Positions 11,576 through 23,130 of a stretch of DNA of 64,000 nucleotides are shown here, in pieces (position 1 is the first letter of the stretch; each line of letters starts with the position of its first letter). The DNA comes from Rusavskia elegans. Lineage: Eukaryota > Ascomycota > Lecanoromycetes > Teloschistales > Teloschistaceae. The translations under genes and the position numbers were made by a program. Below the pieces are notes generated by a model. It saw nothing but the letters and a program-made list of their open reading frames with translations, made no database searches and was not told the DNA's origin. Where the stretch lies: NCBI GenBank assembly GCA_011316305.1, contig SAUG01000070.1, positions 372,001-436,000 of the forward strand. The letters are read 5' to 3'.

Positions 11576-14509
11576 ATGCATCTTGTCCCACGAGAAGTAT
11601 TCTCTCAAGCCCGTACACTACGTATGGCTGACACTGACGTATACTTCAGCTTGATAAGCTTATCATCTCCCAAACTGGCTTGCTTGCTCAACGCCGCCTT
11701 GCTCGTGGTGTGCAACTCAATCATGCTGAGGCTACCGTACGTGTATATGTTTCGATACACGGTCGCTCCCTCAAGTTTTAAGCCGCGATAGGCCTTGCTA
11801 TCTAGCAACCTGCAAGAGGTGATTCGCCAGCATCTGGAGGTCATGGCCTGTGCTCAGCAGCAATTGATAGTTGATACGGGATGGCAACCATTCCGTAGCG
11901 GACCTGATGGCCTTGGGGAAGACCATGCTTGGACGCAGACACGTCCTGCCCTCGGTCGTCAACTCGCTCACCGAGCTGATGGTCGAAGGCACTTTCCCGA
12001 GCGGTACCTACCTGGTCACCGTCCATCATCCCATCAGCTCCGACGACGGCGATCTCGACAAGGCTCTGTACGGTAGTTTCCTCCCTAGCCCATCAGTGGA
12101 TTTGTTTCCGCTGCCTGACTCAACCAAGTGTGGTCCAGAGCAGATGCCTGGGGCTTGTATGCCGCTCAAAGAAGGACGCATCGTGTTGCATGAGGGAGCA
12201 AGGCGCAAGAATTTGCGTGTGACGAGCAAGGGCGACCGACCCATCCAGGTACGCCCATTGAAGTCGGTGCCATTGTCTACCCCTAGCGACTGAACAAGAC
12301 CAGGTTGGCTCCCATTATCACTTGATCGAAGCCAATCCCCAATTGGAATTCGACCGTCTGAAGGCTTACGGCTATACCCTCGACATTCCCGCAGGAACAT
12401 CTGTTCGCTTCGAGCCCGGCGAAGGTAAGACCGTCGCCCTGGTCGAAATAGGTGGTCACCGTGTCATAAGTGGGGGCAATGGATTAGCGACCGGACCCGT
12501 CGATCTGTCTCGTCTCGATGAGATACAGGAAAGATTAGAAAAAGGTGGATTCGCCCATGTGCCCGACACGACCGATGACAAATCCGTCCCCGAGCCTGCT
12601 AGCATGACCCGTGAAGCTTACGCGGGTATGTTTGGACCGACCGTAGGCGACCTTGTACGCCTTGGTTCGACGGATCTCTGGGTCAAGGTCGAAACCGATC
12701 ATACAAAGTATGGCAACGAATGTAAGTTTGGTGGTGGTAAAACTTTGCGTGATGGTATGGTCCAAGCCAGCGGTCGAGCCCATGCAGACTCTTTAGACAC
12801 TTTGATCACCAACGCGTTGGTAATTGACTGGAGTGGTATCTTCAAAGCAGATATTGGTATCAAGAACGGGGTCATCGTTGGTATCGGCAAAGCTGGGAAC
12901 CCGGATATCATGGATGGGGTCTCCGCGTCGATGGTTGCCGGCTCCGGTACTGACGTGATCGCTGGGGAGGGCAAGATTGTCACTGCAGGCGGCACAGACA
13001 GCCATATCCACTTCATCTGCCCACAGCAGGTATACGAGGCCGTCGCCGCTGGTATAACCACCTTCCTTGGCGGAGGGACTGGACCCAGTACCTCGACGAA
13101 TGCAACCACGTGCACCCCTGGACCTAATCACATACGGGATATGCTTCAAGCTTGTGATGATCTGCCGATAAACATCGGTATCACGGGTAAGGGCAACGAT
13201 AGTGACGTGAAAGGTTTGCACGAGCAGTGCGTTGCCGGTGCTGCCGGGTTGAAACTGCACGAGGATTGGGGTAGCCATCCAGCGGCTATTGATGCTTGTT
13301 TGCGGGTGTGTGATGAGCACGACGTCCAGTGCCTTATCCACACGGATACACTCAACGAGTCAGGATTTGTTGAACAGACGATCTCAGCTTTCAAGAACCG
13401 GACTATCCATACGTACCATACTGAGGGTGCCGGTGGTGGCCATGCTCCTGATATCATTTCTGTTGTGGAGCATGGCAACGTACTACCGAGTAGCACGAAT
13501 CCAACACGACCATACACACGGAATACCCTAGACGAGCATCTTGACATGCTGATGATCTGCCACCATCTGTCGAAGAATATTCCAGAGGATGTTGCCTTTG
13601 CCGAATCTCGGATTCGCGCCGAGACCATTGCGGCCGAAGATGTACTCCACGACCTTGGAGCGATTAGCATGATGTCATCGGACTCTCAAGCGATGGGTAG
13701 GTGTGGTGAAGTAATCCTCCGGACTTGGAATACAGCGCACAAGAATAAGATCCAGAGGGGCACCCTCAGTGAGGATGAGGGTACAGGTGCCGACAATTTC
13801 CGCGTGAAGCGATACATAAGCAAGTACACCATCAATCCAGCAATTGCGCAAGGAATGGGCCATGTAATTGGCAGCATCGAAGTCGGAAAGCTAGCCGATC
13901 TGGTGCTTTGGGAGCCGGCGAATTTCGGGACCAAGCCGAGTATGGTGGTGAAGAGTGGAATGATCTCTTATGCACAGATGGTAAGCCGCCAATCGCAAAC
14001 TATCAGAGCTCAATGGTTGAATATCGATTGCTGATACGATTGTAGGGGGACCCCAACGCCTCTATCCCCACCGTGCAGCCCATCATGATGCGTCCGATGT
14101 TCGCTGTAGGTCTTTTCCAGCATAAACGGTCTCCAACTCCACGGTCTGCCCAGTAGATACTAATGTTTTCAGGCGTTCAACCCTCGCACATCCGTTACTT
14201 TTGTGTCTCAAAGCTCCATCTCCAGTGGAACCGTCGAAAAGTACGGTCTTCGTAAGCGTATCGAAGCTGTTCGCAACTGCCGCAAGATAGGGAAGAAGGA
14301 CATGAAATACAATGACTCCATGCCTAGAATGAGAGTCGACCCTGAGACCTATGTAAGTTGCCAGGCCTTCTCCGCATCTGAATTTGCCTTGCTGCAGGAA
14401 CTCTTATCGGTGCTGACTGGTTTGAAAGCTTGTCGAGGCAGACGGAGTTGCATGCAAAGCAGAGCCAGCGACAGAGCTGCCACTCTCTCAATCCTATTTT
14501 GTGTACTGA
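11576..14509 (+). CDS. Urease (fused gamma-beta-alpha), eight exons
   Basis: Hydrolyses urea to ammonia and carbamate in the cytosol using a dinickel centre. Exons are 11576-11596, 11650-11736, 11792-11818, 11871-12248, 12304-13980, 14046-14105, 14173-14352 and 14429-14509, giving 836 residues, the usual fungal length. All junctions keep frame and use GT-AG. The N-terminus MHLVPRE and the segment [12 protein letters not shown] mark the gamma part, and [15 protein letters not shown] opens the beta part. In the alpha part, metal ligands are seen in SHIHF (His about 405 and 407), the carbamylated Lys in GLKLHEDWG (about 488), [11 protein letters not shown], the flap His pair in ICHHLS (about 591-592) and Asp in SSDSQAMG (about 631). 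The end SQSYFVY is family-typical. The gene looks intact; no accessory urease genes lie nearby. Confidence 0.95.
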
Positions 14510-14962
14510 TGGCCAACGTGATGGAATAACTGGGCGTTGAAGTTTGGCATGCCTGAGGACGGACGATTGGCTTGTCCATGAAGAAAAGCTCGCAGCATTC
14601 TCTCAAAGGGCCATGTAGATAATGTCATGAAAATACACATCCAGTAAATGAGCACAACGTATCGGGATGGACCGTCGGGTTGACGACAACCTCTAGAAGG
14701 CCGTTAGTGAGACTTTATTCGAGATTACCACGAATATTTCCCGCTATATATTACGGATTGGGAAATGCCAACGCCACATATTGACATCCTTTTTCGTGAC
14801 TTTGCATCAAAGATCCGAAAGTGAGATCGGATCACAGGACGCGGCTCTGAGACAGTGCTATGCTATCCCACGTCGAACAAATGAGGTACTCTTTTGAAAT
14901 TTTACGGCAGTGTCTTTGCTCGCCATCGGCCGAATATCTCCGCCACCCACCACTGATACACA
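14510..14962. other. Convergent intergenic, urease / Artemis-like
   Basis: 453 bp between the 3' ends of urease (plus) and the Artemis-like gene (minus). No gene seen. Confidence 0.4.
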
Positions 14963-17868
14963 TCAGAGCTCCAGGTCGTCCTGATCATGTCTGGTGTTAG
15001 TGGAGACAAGACTATATTCTCTTCCCCAAATGTGCCCATCGTCGCCGTTGACCGCTTTGTAGATCTCCTTTCGAAGCTGTATCCGGCGTGGATCGGTACT
15101 TTTCCCCGTATGCGGATCAGATGGAGATGAGTTAAATGTAGAGTCGGCCAGTGACACCGGTGAACCACTTCGTGATCTGCGGTCATATGGTTCGTCGACA
15201 GTGGCATGCAATTGAGTTTCATCATCATCTTCTGTGTCCATCTTGGATGGCGATGTATCCGAAAGCGCGACGGGGTCGTACTGTGTTCCAGTGCCTGTGA
15301 TAGGGGGCTTCTCGCTGCAAGTATTGGTTCCTTCACGAGAGCTGAGTCGACAAGAGGCGTCGTCATTTTGCACAGGTCCTTGAAGAACCATATCCAACGG
15401 ATTCGACTGCCCCTGCTGTTGATGAATCCGATCAATTGGAGAGTTACCAAGCTCTCCAACGTCAGGACCAGACCTTGCTGTTCGAGGCGATATATTGCGT
15501 TTTCTCTTCGTTGTTGTGTTCACATGTTCCCTATAGATTTTCTCGGACATAGTACGTTTCGTTCGCCCTGACTCGCCGCCTTGGGGGTCCAGCCACCCCA
15601 AAAACGATCGAGCAAGTAAACCTCTATCTTTTGGCTCAGGACGCTCCCGAGAGGGCATCCCAAGCTTCGCCCGACATATCGTAGGGGTGCCGATGTCTGT
15701 AGTACCTTGGCGCTTGTTGGGGGAAACGGAGCCTAAATCCTCATCTGAAGCCTCACCAATGGCAGGACTTGACCGGCCGGATGCTGGTTGAAGGGAGAGA
15801 GGACCACAACCAGGTCTCGGACCAAAACGTGACGATTTGGATGTTGCACTTTCGCCTCTCTCGCAGGAACTTCGTCGTGGGCTACTTTTCGGATGCGGGA
15901 CCGTACCAACATCACGAATCAACCGCATTTCGAGGTCATGTGAGAAAACAGTACCTGTGCACAAGTGACCGAAAAGCCCTTCGATACTGATCTCGGGCGT
16001 CCAGTTCTCCTCGTCAGTAACACATGGGTAGACGTCAATGGGCTGAAAAACGGAAAGAAAGTGACACATCTCGGTATAAGACGAATGTCTGGAGTAAGGG
16101 AACCGCTGGTGACTCCTTAGCGAACCTCTTCGTACGCAGGACTTTAGATCTTACTATACGCCTCGTACTCTCTTCTTCAATTTCCAATACGTGCTGAACA
16201 CGTTCTGAATACAGTCTGTTCAGAGACTGTGCAGGGTGATCTGTTCGGTTCTGTCGGCGATCCTTTCGGCCAGCAACTCCGATTAATAGCTGTGCAAGGT
16301 CTTCGAGAGGTATGTAATCCTCTTCTAGAGACGTGTCAAGCCAATCGAGGGGCACCGTTCCTCTATCAGAGCGTAGAACCTCTTCGAGCAGGCGAAGTGT
16401 TTGGGTGAGTTCTTTATTATCCTGGATTTGATGCCTGCAAAGCTCAATCAACTTGAGGCCCGTTTGAGGGTCGGTTATTTCAAGCTCGTGTGTCTGAGTA
16501 AGATCTCCACCTCCACCGCCAGCCCCAAGCTCCGGAATGTCTCCTTGGTCTGAGCGATTGATTAGTGAGGTAATCCAGACGATACTCTTTGATGTTTCCA
16601 GCGAGCTGCACTTGGTTCCACGCTCACAGCTATGCAGTCTTACCGAATCATCTTGGGTCAGACATCCAGCTTGTGTGCGATTGCCAAGTTGAAATCCGCA
16701 CAAAGCCGCTCCCTCGACGTACTCGGACGCGGAGCCTCCTGATGATGATAAGGACCTGTAAAGCCTCCATTTATAGTCGTCAACGTGTATCTGAGCAAAG
16801 ATTAGTGGCTGCCCTTCCGATTCCCGAGGCACAGATGATTGTTTAGTGGTACCTGGGATCCTAGATGAGCCGCCAAAGCCATCCAGACCTCCTCGTAACC
16901 CAACGTCCAGGCGTCGAAATGAAAAACGGTATCGCTAGGAAACTTAGAGATCTCTCTGAGCAAGTCGCTAAGTCCCTGGGCTTTGGTGGGAAAGGATTGA
17001 TAAGGTTCACTATTGACCGCAAAAGTAGTATCAAGATAGATCTTGTCTAGATATCTGAGTCCATGCGTGTATGGTAGTATTGTAGGCTGCCGTGCGATGG
17101 AGTTGACCCACCATGGCTCAGCTTGAGAGGCGATGAGCAAGAGACCGAAGCACGATATCACTCTCACTTACCTCGAATGTCTCCTGTGTACAAGATGGCC
17201 CTGCTGTTATCTTCAATAAGGAACATGACGGCGCCAGGACAGTGATTCGCCTGCTAAACTCAGACCATGTACAACACACTAGTAGTAGGGAGATACTACG
17301 TCAATTAAAGATACCCTAATGGAATATCCAGGCCTCATTTCTATCTCGGTAGGGACATTGAGGGGGACCGGTTTCTACGCAAGTTAGCCAAAGCAATTAC
17401 TTGGGACGAGTCTGGGACTCAAACAAGTAGTAATTTGAGATGCTTGTAATGCTGCCTCCTGGCCTCGAGTATACCTTTGGCAAAATTCATCCGGTGTGGA
17501 TATTTCTCGATCCGTAACAACAGCTGAGGCTCGTCCAATTTAGCCATAGACTTACAGGCTTAATCGTCGAGCTAGCACCCACCTCCCGAGTCGAGTTCGA
17601 GCAGTAAACGAAGGGAGCCTTCAACGATTCTAGACCTTGAAGGTGGTCGCTGTGTATATGACTGAGGAAACAAGCTAGAGGCGGCATTCGGCCCACTATT
17701 GTTCGAAAATAGTCAACTGAATATGATTAACCATTGTGTAGCATGTGAAAGTCTAGGATTGCGGACTTCGAATATCGGGAAACTCTGTATGGGCCATGAG
17801 TTTGCGTGGGGTAGAAAAGGAATTTCTCAACGCGACTCACCAGGGACGACGCCCTTGAAAGTCGACAT
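14963..17868 (-). CDS. Artemis/SNM1-family metallo-beta-lactamase nuclease
   Basis: A predicted 826-residue DNA-end-processing nuclease of the metallo-beta-lactamase/beta-CASP family (PSO2/SNM1/DCLRE1C). Minus-strand exons are 17841-17868, 17767-17784, 17583-17716, 17425-17523, 17300-17374, 17172-17250, 16853-17121, 16155-16790 and 14963-16105. The protein starts MSTFKGVVPEFPDIRIDYFR. The metal motif HxHxDH appears as SHIHSDH (residues 34-40); ANHCPGAV and YTGDIR follow, and AEPWWVNSIARQPT is typical of the Artemis branch. The beta-CASP part continues through RFPYSRHSSYTEM and DVYPCVTDEENW. After that the last 350 residues are disordered and not conserved. Members open hairpins and trim ends during crosslink and break repair in the nucleus. 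Exon 2 is only 18 nt with a weak donor, but is needed to give EFPDIR. Confidence 0.87.
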
Positions 17869-19137
17869 TCTGTATGTCTATCGAAAGGGCCAGGAAGGTA
17901 GGACATCTAACGTGACTTCAATACGTAGAGGCCCTAATGATGGCACTTTCACTGCCGACCCATCCCTGTTGAGTGACGAATCAAAGAAAATTGGACACGG
18001 GTGTGAGAACATAAGATCTGATGACAATGAATCACAGTCTGATGGCTGAAAGAGGGGAGGATTGGAGTTTCTCGAAAATTCAACACAACGAAGAAGAGTC
18101 CACCATGGGATGAAAGGCTTCAAATCAGAACCTGGAAGTTGTTTTGACTGATCAGGCCTGAGACTCAGGTTCAAAGTTTTCTCAAAAGCCGAGCACCCAG
18201 TTAGGGTGGAAAGTATCGCAGACTGTAGATCTACCAAATGTGGAATTAGAAGCATGAGGATGGTCCGCTTTCTTCTTGTTTCGCCATCAGATTGTAATAG
18301 GACCTGTCTGCTCTCGTGTGGGTGGGTGTGTGGGTGGGTATTAATGTCCTGGCTAGAAGCTGCAGGAGCCCGTTGGTGCCGTGGTGGATGGAGAGGCAAG
18401 ACAGGGAAGGAGAGGCCACGATGCAGAAAGCAGAAGACGAGCTCACGAGTAAATAATAATAATGCAGAATGGGACGGGGTCGAAGGCGGGTCGAGACGGG
18501 AAGGGGAGCTCGGTCTCCGCTCAGTGGCTGGAAAAAGCTCTCGACTTGCATGCTTCGGTCCGGTGCATCCCAATCCTGCTCTAATAAGGTACCTTGCTTA
18601 AAGGGTCTTGAAGTTGATGGCTTACTTACCTTAGGGACTCATGTCACGAGGGTCCGGTGGGCCATGTCAACTGATCCATTAATTATAAAAGCGGTGTGAA
18701 TGCATTCGACTTCTTATTCATTCAATTCGCTTCTCATCCACGCAAAGACCTTCTTCCCTGTTACTGACCGCCCTTCTTCCACACATGTCAAGTTGCAGCC
18801 GCCAGAGACTCTTCGACACTTTGGTCCATGCTACTCGTCTGTGTATGCTCTCAACTCGCTAGAGGAGCGTCACTTGCCCTGAGAACAAACCCTCGACCGC
18901 CCATCCTCTGCAATTGCTTCCACGCACAATTCTTCCAGGCCATATGTGAATTCCGGATCCTGCTCTACCGCGGCTCATTGATCTCTACGCGGACTTCCCC
19001 TCGGTTCAAGGCTGCCGCCCAGCAGCCTTCAGGATCCGTGAGGTACTGTAGGCAGTCACATACTCACCCGGCGCTGCCGAAGCTTTGCTTTCGAGGCTTC
19101 CAATCCAAACCTACTCACAGCTGGACGATTGCTAAAA
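17869..19137. other. Divergent intergenic, Artemis-like / acidic protein
   Basis: 1.27 kb between two divergent genes. It contains a long minus-strand open frame (17878-18573) that overlaps exon-less sequence and has no protein-like composition. GGGTGGGTGTGTGGGTGGG lies at 18319-18337. A TACCTTA-type motif occurs near 18590 and 18625. The 3' part (about 18700-19130) is CT-rich, as in a 5' leader. No gene is supported. Confidence 0.4.
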
Positions 19138-20109
19138 ATGCATAAACCAAGCCTAGCTCCAATCATCTACGCTCGACTATATCCAAACCCCAAGCCTACA
19201 GATCCACCAAACCTTCAAGTCCACATTAGCAAGCAATTGGTGCCGGAAGTTCGGCAGGAAACTGCAAGGTTTTACGGCCACATTGACTGTATCGAGGCTC
19301 AGTATCCTGGTCTGGATTATGCTGTTGCAGCCCATCGACTGCGCCTCAGTCGTTTTCCTTATCACCGACGCCTGTTCCATGTCTTCGACCAACTCCGACT
19401 TACCGACTACGAGATTCAGACGCTGTGCAAATGGGAGGGCACACGCTGGGCAAGGGAAAGGTACGAAAAGGATGTAGGATCAAGGGTTCGAGATACTACT
19501 TGGGAGGGTATCATGGAGGCTAGACCAGAAGCGCCGACCGTGACCCGGACAGAACTACGCGGAGGATACCATCTGGCACCGGTAGCACAAGCCACAGATC
19601 AGCCGGAGATGAACTTGGCCAACCAAGACGACGCCATGGAAAATTGGGTGCCCGACGCGCACGATGAAAGGCGCTATGCACCAGACGAAGAAGAAGAAGA
19701 AGAAGAAGAGGAGGAGGAGGAGGAGGAGGAGGAGGAGGGAGACGAGGATGAGGACGAAGCGGATGGGCACTCGGATGAAGAAGTGGCAAACGTCGAGCCA
19801 GAGCAAGAGAGTGAGGACGAGCTCCAGCAGAGCGTTGGCGTGGAGTTGAATCAAAGGCTCATGGCGGCAACCGAGGCAAGAAATCGAGGAGAAGAGGCTG
19901 TATTAGATGCCGATTGGGAACAATGGCTGAAAGAAGCTGCTGAAAGAGGAGGCTTGCCTGATCCAACGATTGCCAATGCCGCCCAGGCCATTGTTGCAAG
20001 GCCTTCGACTTGGACACAACAAGAGCCACTTCCCCTCGCAACTGCGTTTTCCGCGCCTTCCACGGGGCAATTGGCGTTTAATGGCCCGTCTACTGGGACT
20101 GCCATGTGA
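19138..20109 (+). CDS. Hypothetical protein with poly-Glu tract
   Basis: A single-exon gene of about 323 residues from the ATG at 19138; an in-frame ATG at 19129 would add three. The first 130 residues look globular and conserved in style (PSLAPIIYARLYPNP, HRRLFHVFDQLRLTDYEI, LCKWEGTRWARERYEKD). I cannot assign a domain. Around residue 183 the chain becomes acidic: a run of more than 20 Glu encoded by GAA then GAG repeats (about 19684-19738), followed by an Asp/Glu-rich segment. The C-terminal 100 residues contain ADWEQWLKEAAERGG and a Pro/Thr/Ala-rich end. No signal peptide or membrane segment is seen. A nuclear or chaperone-like role would be only a guess from acidity. Confidence 0.7.
   Translation: MHKPSLAPIIYARLYPNPKPTDPPNLQVHISKQLVPEVRQETARFYGHIDCIEAQYPGLDYAVAAHRLRLSRFPYHRRLFHVFDQLRLTDYEIQTLCKWEGTRWARERYEKDVGSRVRDTTWEGIMEARPEAPTVTRTELRGGYHLAPVAQATDQPEMNLANQDDAMENWVPDAHDERRYAPDEEEEEEEEEEEEEEEEEGDEDEDEADGHSDEEVANVEPEQESEDELQQSVGVELNQRLMAATEARNRGEEAVLDADWEQWLKEAAERGGLPDPTIANAAQAIVARPSTWTQQEPLPLATAFSAPSTGQLAFNGPSTGTAM
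19684..19738 (+). repeat. (GAA/GAG)n microsatellite inside coding sequence
   Basis: About 18 tandem glutamate codons, first GAA/GAAG type then GAG. It sits in the acidic protein gene and keeps the frame whatever the number of triplets, so length variation among strains is likely. Confidence 0.9.
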
Positions 20110-20464
20110 GGTACTCACCAGCGAGTAGGTTGGCTTCTCACCAGATACGATTACCAGGCACAAACATGTCCTTCGACGATTGACGGTAGCACTTGGAAGC
20201 ATCAAGATCGGAGTTTTGGGGTCAACGGATTGTGCTATAGAAAGTCTATATGTTGTTGAGCATGTTTTTCGGGCCTGATGTTGCCCAATGAGGTCTGCTG
20301 GCCAGGCGTCTGGGAGAGAAGCGGGTCTATTACTTTATAGGGAGGCACGATATCATAAACTTAGACAGATGCAGCTCAATGTAAGGAGTTCGTGATCATT
20401 TTCGGTTCCTATTTCGCAACTGATTTAATTGACAAGTTCAATATGATGTCCATCTCGCCAAGTC
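20110..20464. other. Convergent intergenic
   Basis: 355 bp between the stop of the acidic protein gene and the 3' end of the oxygenase gene. No gene seen. Confidence 0.4.
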
Positions 20465-21826
20465 CTAGGTGAACCTCTCGGCGACCTCCCGACAGAATTG
20501 AGCGTAGATCTTGCCCGTCTCACGATCTACTACCTCTTCGAGACCTGGCTGAGTAAAAACTGCGAGAGTGTTCCTTGCGACTTGCCCACCGTCGGCCGAC
20601 CCTCGAACAAAATGCGGTACCGCTTGGAATTTGCCACCTGTGATCAGTTGAAGAGTCTCTCCTGTTTGGAATGCAAGGCAGTCCAAGGGGATCTTGATCT
20701 TTGTGATAACACCAGTGCGCGAGCGGATATAGAGCCCGCTGTCTGGATCTGGTGCACCTGAAAGGAAAGGGAGAGGCGCAGGGGGGGGTGATGAGACCTG
20801 GGAGGAGGCCAAAGTTGGCGGATGAGCCGACTCGTCAATATAGACGGCTGAGGTAAGTCCTGTTAGACATCCATGGTCAATCTACGCCGTATCATCAGTT
20901 CGGTACCATTATGTCTGCCTTTGCCTCAGGGGAGGCAAGTTCCTGCTGGGAGTGTAGCAAAGTGGGAAACAGGGTCTCCGACGTACATGAGTGGTGCACC
21001 ACGTGTCGAGATCTTGTTCGCCTTGACCTAGCCTTTCATCATTGGTTATCGACAGATCGACGCAGGCATTCGCTGGTGCAGGATAGTAGTGTAGCAGGCG
21101 TGCTTTCGTTGTTGCACTTGTGCGGACAACACGCTCAAGATAGCCAGGCTCATAGCCTTCAATCTTCGATATTGCGTAGCGGTCACATGCTCGAGCTACT
21201 AAGACTGCAGTATCAATGACCAGACTACAAAGTTCTTCAAAGCATTGCCGGAAGCCCGGCAATGAGTCCTCTGGCGGCCAGACGTTGGAAGCCGTTAATT
21301 CTGGATACTCGGAATAAGCATCATTGGCGGGTTTCGAACGTTCAGCTCCATGGTAGAAGTCGCAGTTGACATAGAATGAGCCTTTCTGGGTATCATACGA
21401 GCCGCTTTTGAGTGCTTCTTTCCCATGGGACCAGCCAGTGAGGTATTTTGCTTCAGGAAGCGATAAGGATTCTTGATTACGATGATACAAGTTAACAAGG
21501 ATGCTTTGATGCAAGCGGCGAACACTGCTGGGATTTGTGAAAAGAAAGACGCAGGCAAGGAAATATACCTAGTACATGCGAGGGTAGATTCGCAAGATAG
21601 GAAGCGTAGGAGAGAAGTCTGCAGCGAAGTTCCGAATACTGCGAGGGGAGGTCTTGTACGATGAGTATGCCCAACGAAGATGGTCCAAATGCTTCGTCCA
21701 ACTTATCAAAGGAAACCAATGCTGCTCTTTAGTCAGGGGTTGTGTTAATGTATCGCATGAAGAACCGTGTTGCTGACATGCTCTGAGCTCTTCTAGACTG
21801 ACTGTGACCGGCCCTGGAGAATGCAT
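20465..21826 (-). CDS. 2OG-Fe(II) oxygenase, isopenicillin N synthase-like
   Basis: A predicted 367-residue member of the 2-oxoglutarate/Fe(II) dioxygenase superfamily. Minus-strand exons are 21778-21826, 21569-21721, 20987-21471 and 20465-20881. The N-terminus MHSPGPVTVSLEELR is followed by FDKLDEAFGPSSLGILIV, which is typical of the non-haem dioxygenase N-domain. Family-like segments EAKYLTGWSHGKE, GSFYVNC and RLLHYYPAP follow. Splicing the 105-bp intron at 20882-20986 brings together WCTTH and IDHGCLTGL, giving the HxD pair of iron ligands. The third His is expected in the C-terminal part near FQAVPHFVRG. The substrate cannot be read from sequence. No biosynthetic backbone gene is nearby, so a secondary-metabolite role is not supported. 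The first junction uses a weaker GTCAGC donor. The start lies only about 170 bp from a RIP-degraded patch. Confidence 0.83.
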
Positions 21827-21989
21827 TGGCTCTTTGTATTGGGCCTTGTGACCCTGTTTGCTGTGAAATGATGTATTGGCGTTGCAACTGAATGCTATGA
21901 TCGAGCCGTACGTAGGATTTGTCTCGGATGACGCTACGTTCCAAAGCGGGTTAGACAAGTTACGCCGAGTATTTACAGCGAAGTGTCCA

Positions 21990-22840
21990 GGCGCGAAACA
22001 TATATTTAGATTATATTTTACTTTATATTACTTTTTCAATCATATTATTTTTTATCTAATACGCTATTATATTAATCTAAAATTTCGTAAACGAATCGAT
22101 TTAATTTAGATTACGTTACTAAATTCGAAATTTTAGAAAAAATATTTTAGATATTACAAAATATAAATTTATTACGATCGCGATTTTAATCGTAATTTTT
22201 TAAATTACGTTCGTAATATTTTAGATTTTAGATTCTAGACGGAATTTGGTTTGAAAAATTAAAATAATATTAAAAATATATAATTTTTTTCAACTTTCGG
22301 CGAAAATTATATATCCATTCGGCTAGCGTTCGCGGCTAGATATTTTTATATAATCAAAGATTTTAATATATCCCGAACATTTGTTTCGGATAACGTTATC
22401 ATTTAAAATAAATTAAATAAATTACGTCGAACATTAATAGTAAAACGTTTTAATATATAATAAATATTTTAAATATATTTTATTTTTAATTATTATTTTA
22501 TAATTATTATTTTCGTTTTTAATTGAAAATTTTACTATATTATTATATTTTATTTATATTTTAAAAACGTATCGATTTAATTCGAATAATATTATAATTT
22601 AAATTCGAATATTAGAAAATTATTTATTAAATATTAAAAAATATAGATTTATTACGGTCGAGATTCTAGTCGTAATGTTCTAAACTCTTTTGGGCTACGG
22701 TCGTAATATTCTAGGCTTTAGGCTCGAGGCGGGGCGGTTACTATATATAGCAACCTTGTCTTGGAAGGTTAAAACGGTACTAAAAGGTATATAAGGTAAA
22801 CCTCTCAGGCCTCCGGTGAGGATTGCTTAAATATCCCGAA
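21990..22840. repeat. AT-rich RIP patch with a ~400-bp direct repeat
   Basis: Two diverged copies lie head to tail: about 21996-22383 and about 22440-22838. Shared landmarks, in order, are CGAATCGATTTAAT / CGTATCGATTTAAT, TTTATTACG, the segment TCGTAATATT-TAG and ATATCCCGAAC. Copy 1 is strongly RIP-mutated. The 3' half of copy 2 (22680-22838) still has normal composition. The pair could be solo LTRs or a short non-autonomous element; I could not fix target-site duplications. Confidence 0.55.
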
Positions 22841-23130
22841 CGCGTGCTGATAACTGCTAGTCGAGGGACCCAAAGGGAAATGCAAATCTCGTCAAGCCTC
22901 CAGGTTCAGACTGGTATCTAAATTTGATATGGGGTAAGGCAATTGACTGAGAACTGGCAAGAACCGCCCAATTTGTCAGTGTGATTTAACCAGCTCAGTT
23001 TCGTCTTGCTTTCCTTGTCCGCTCTTGATATTTCTTCTCTCACACAGGCCGTTATTGTTTCTGCAGATATACTCGGCTGCGTGACCATATTCCCAGAGTT
23101 ATTTCTGACGCATCTCTTGTAGTCCATATC

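Noticed and set aside
11871..14034. Urease as a broken gene, because no single frame covers it
   Set aside because: Eight exons with proper splice signals keep frame and give the full 836 residues with all active-site residues.
17878..18573. 231-codon minus-strand open frame upstream of the Artemis-like gene
   Set aside because: Composition is His/Pro/Ser-rich without any domain, and it overlaps the first exon region of the nuclease gene in another frame.
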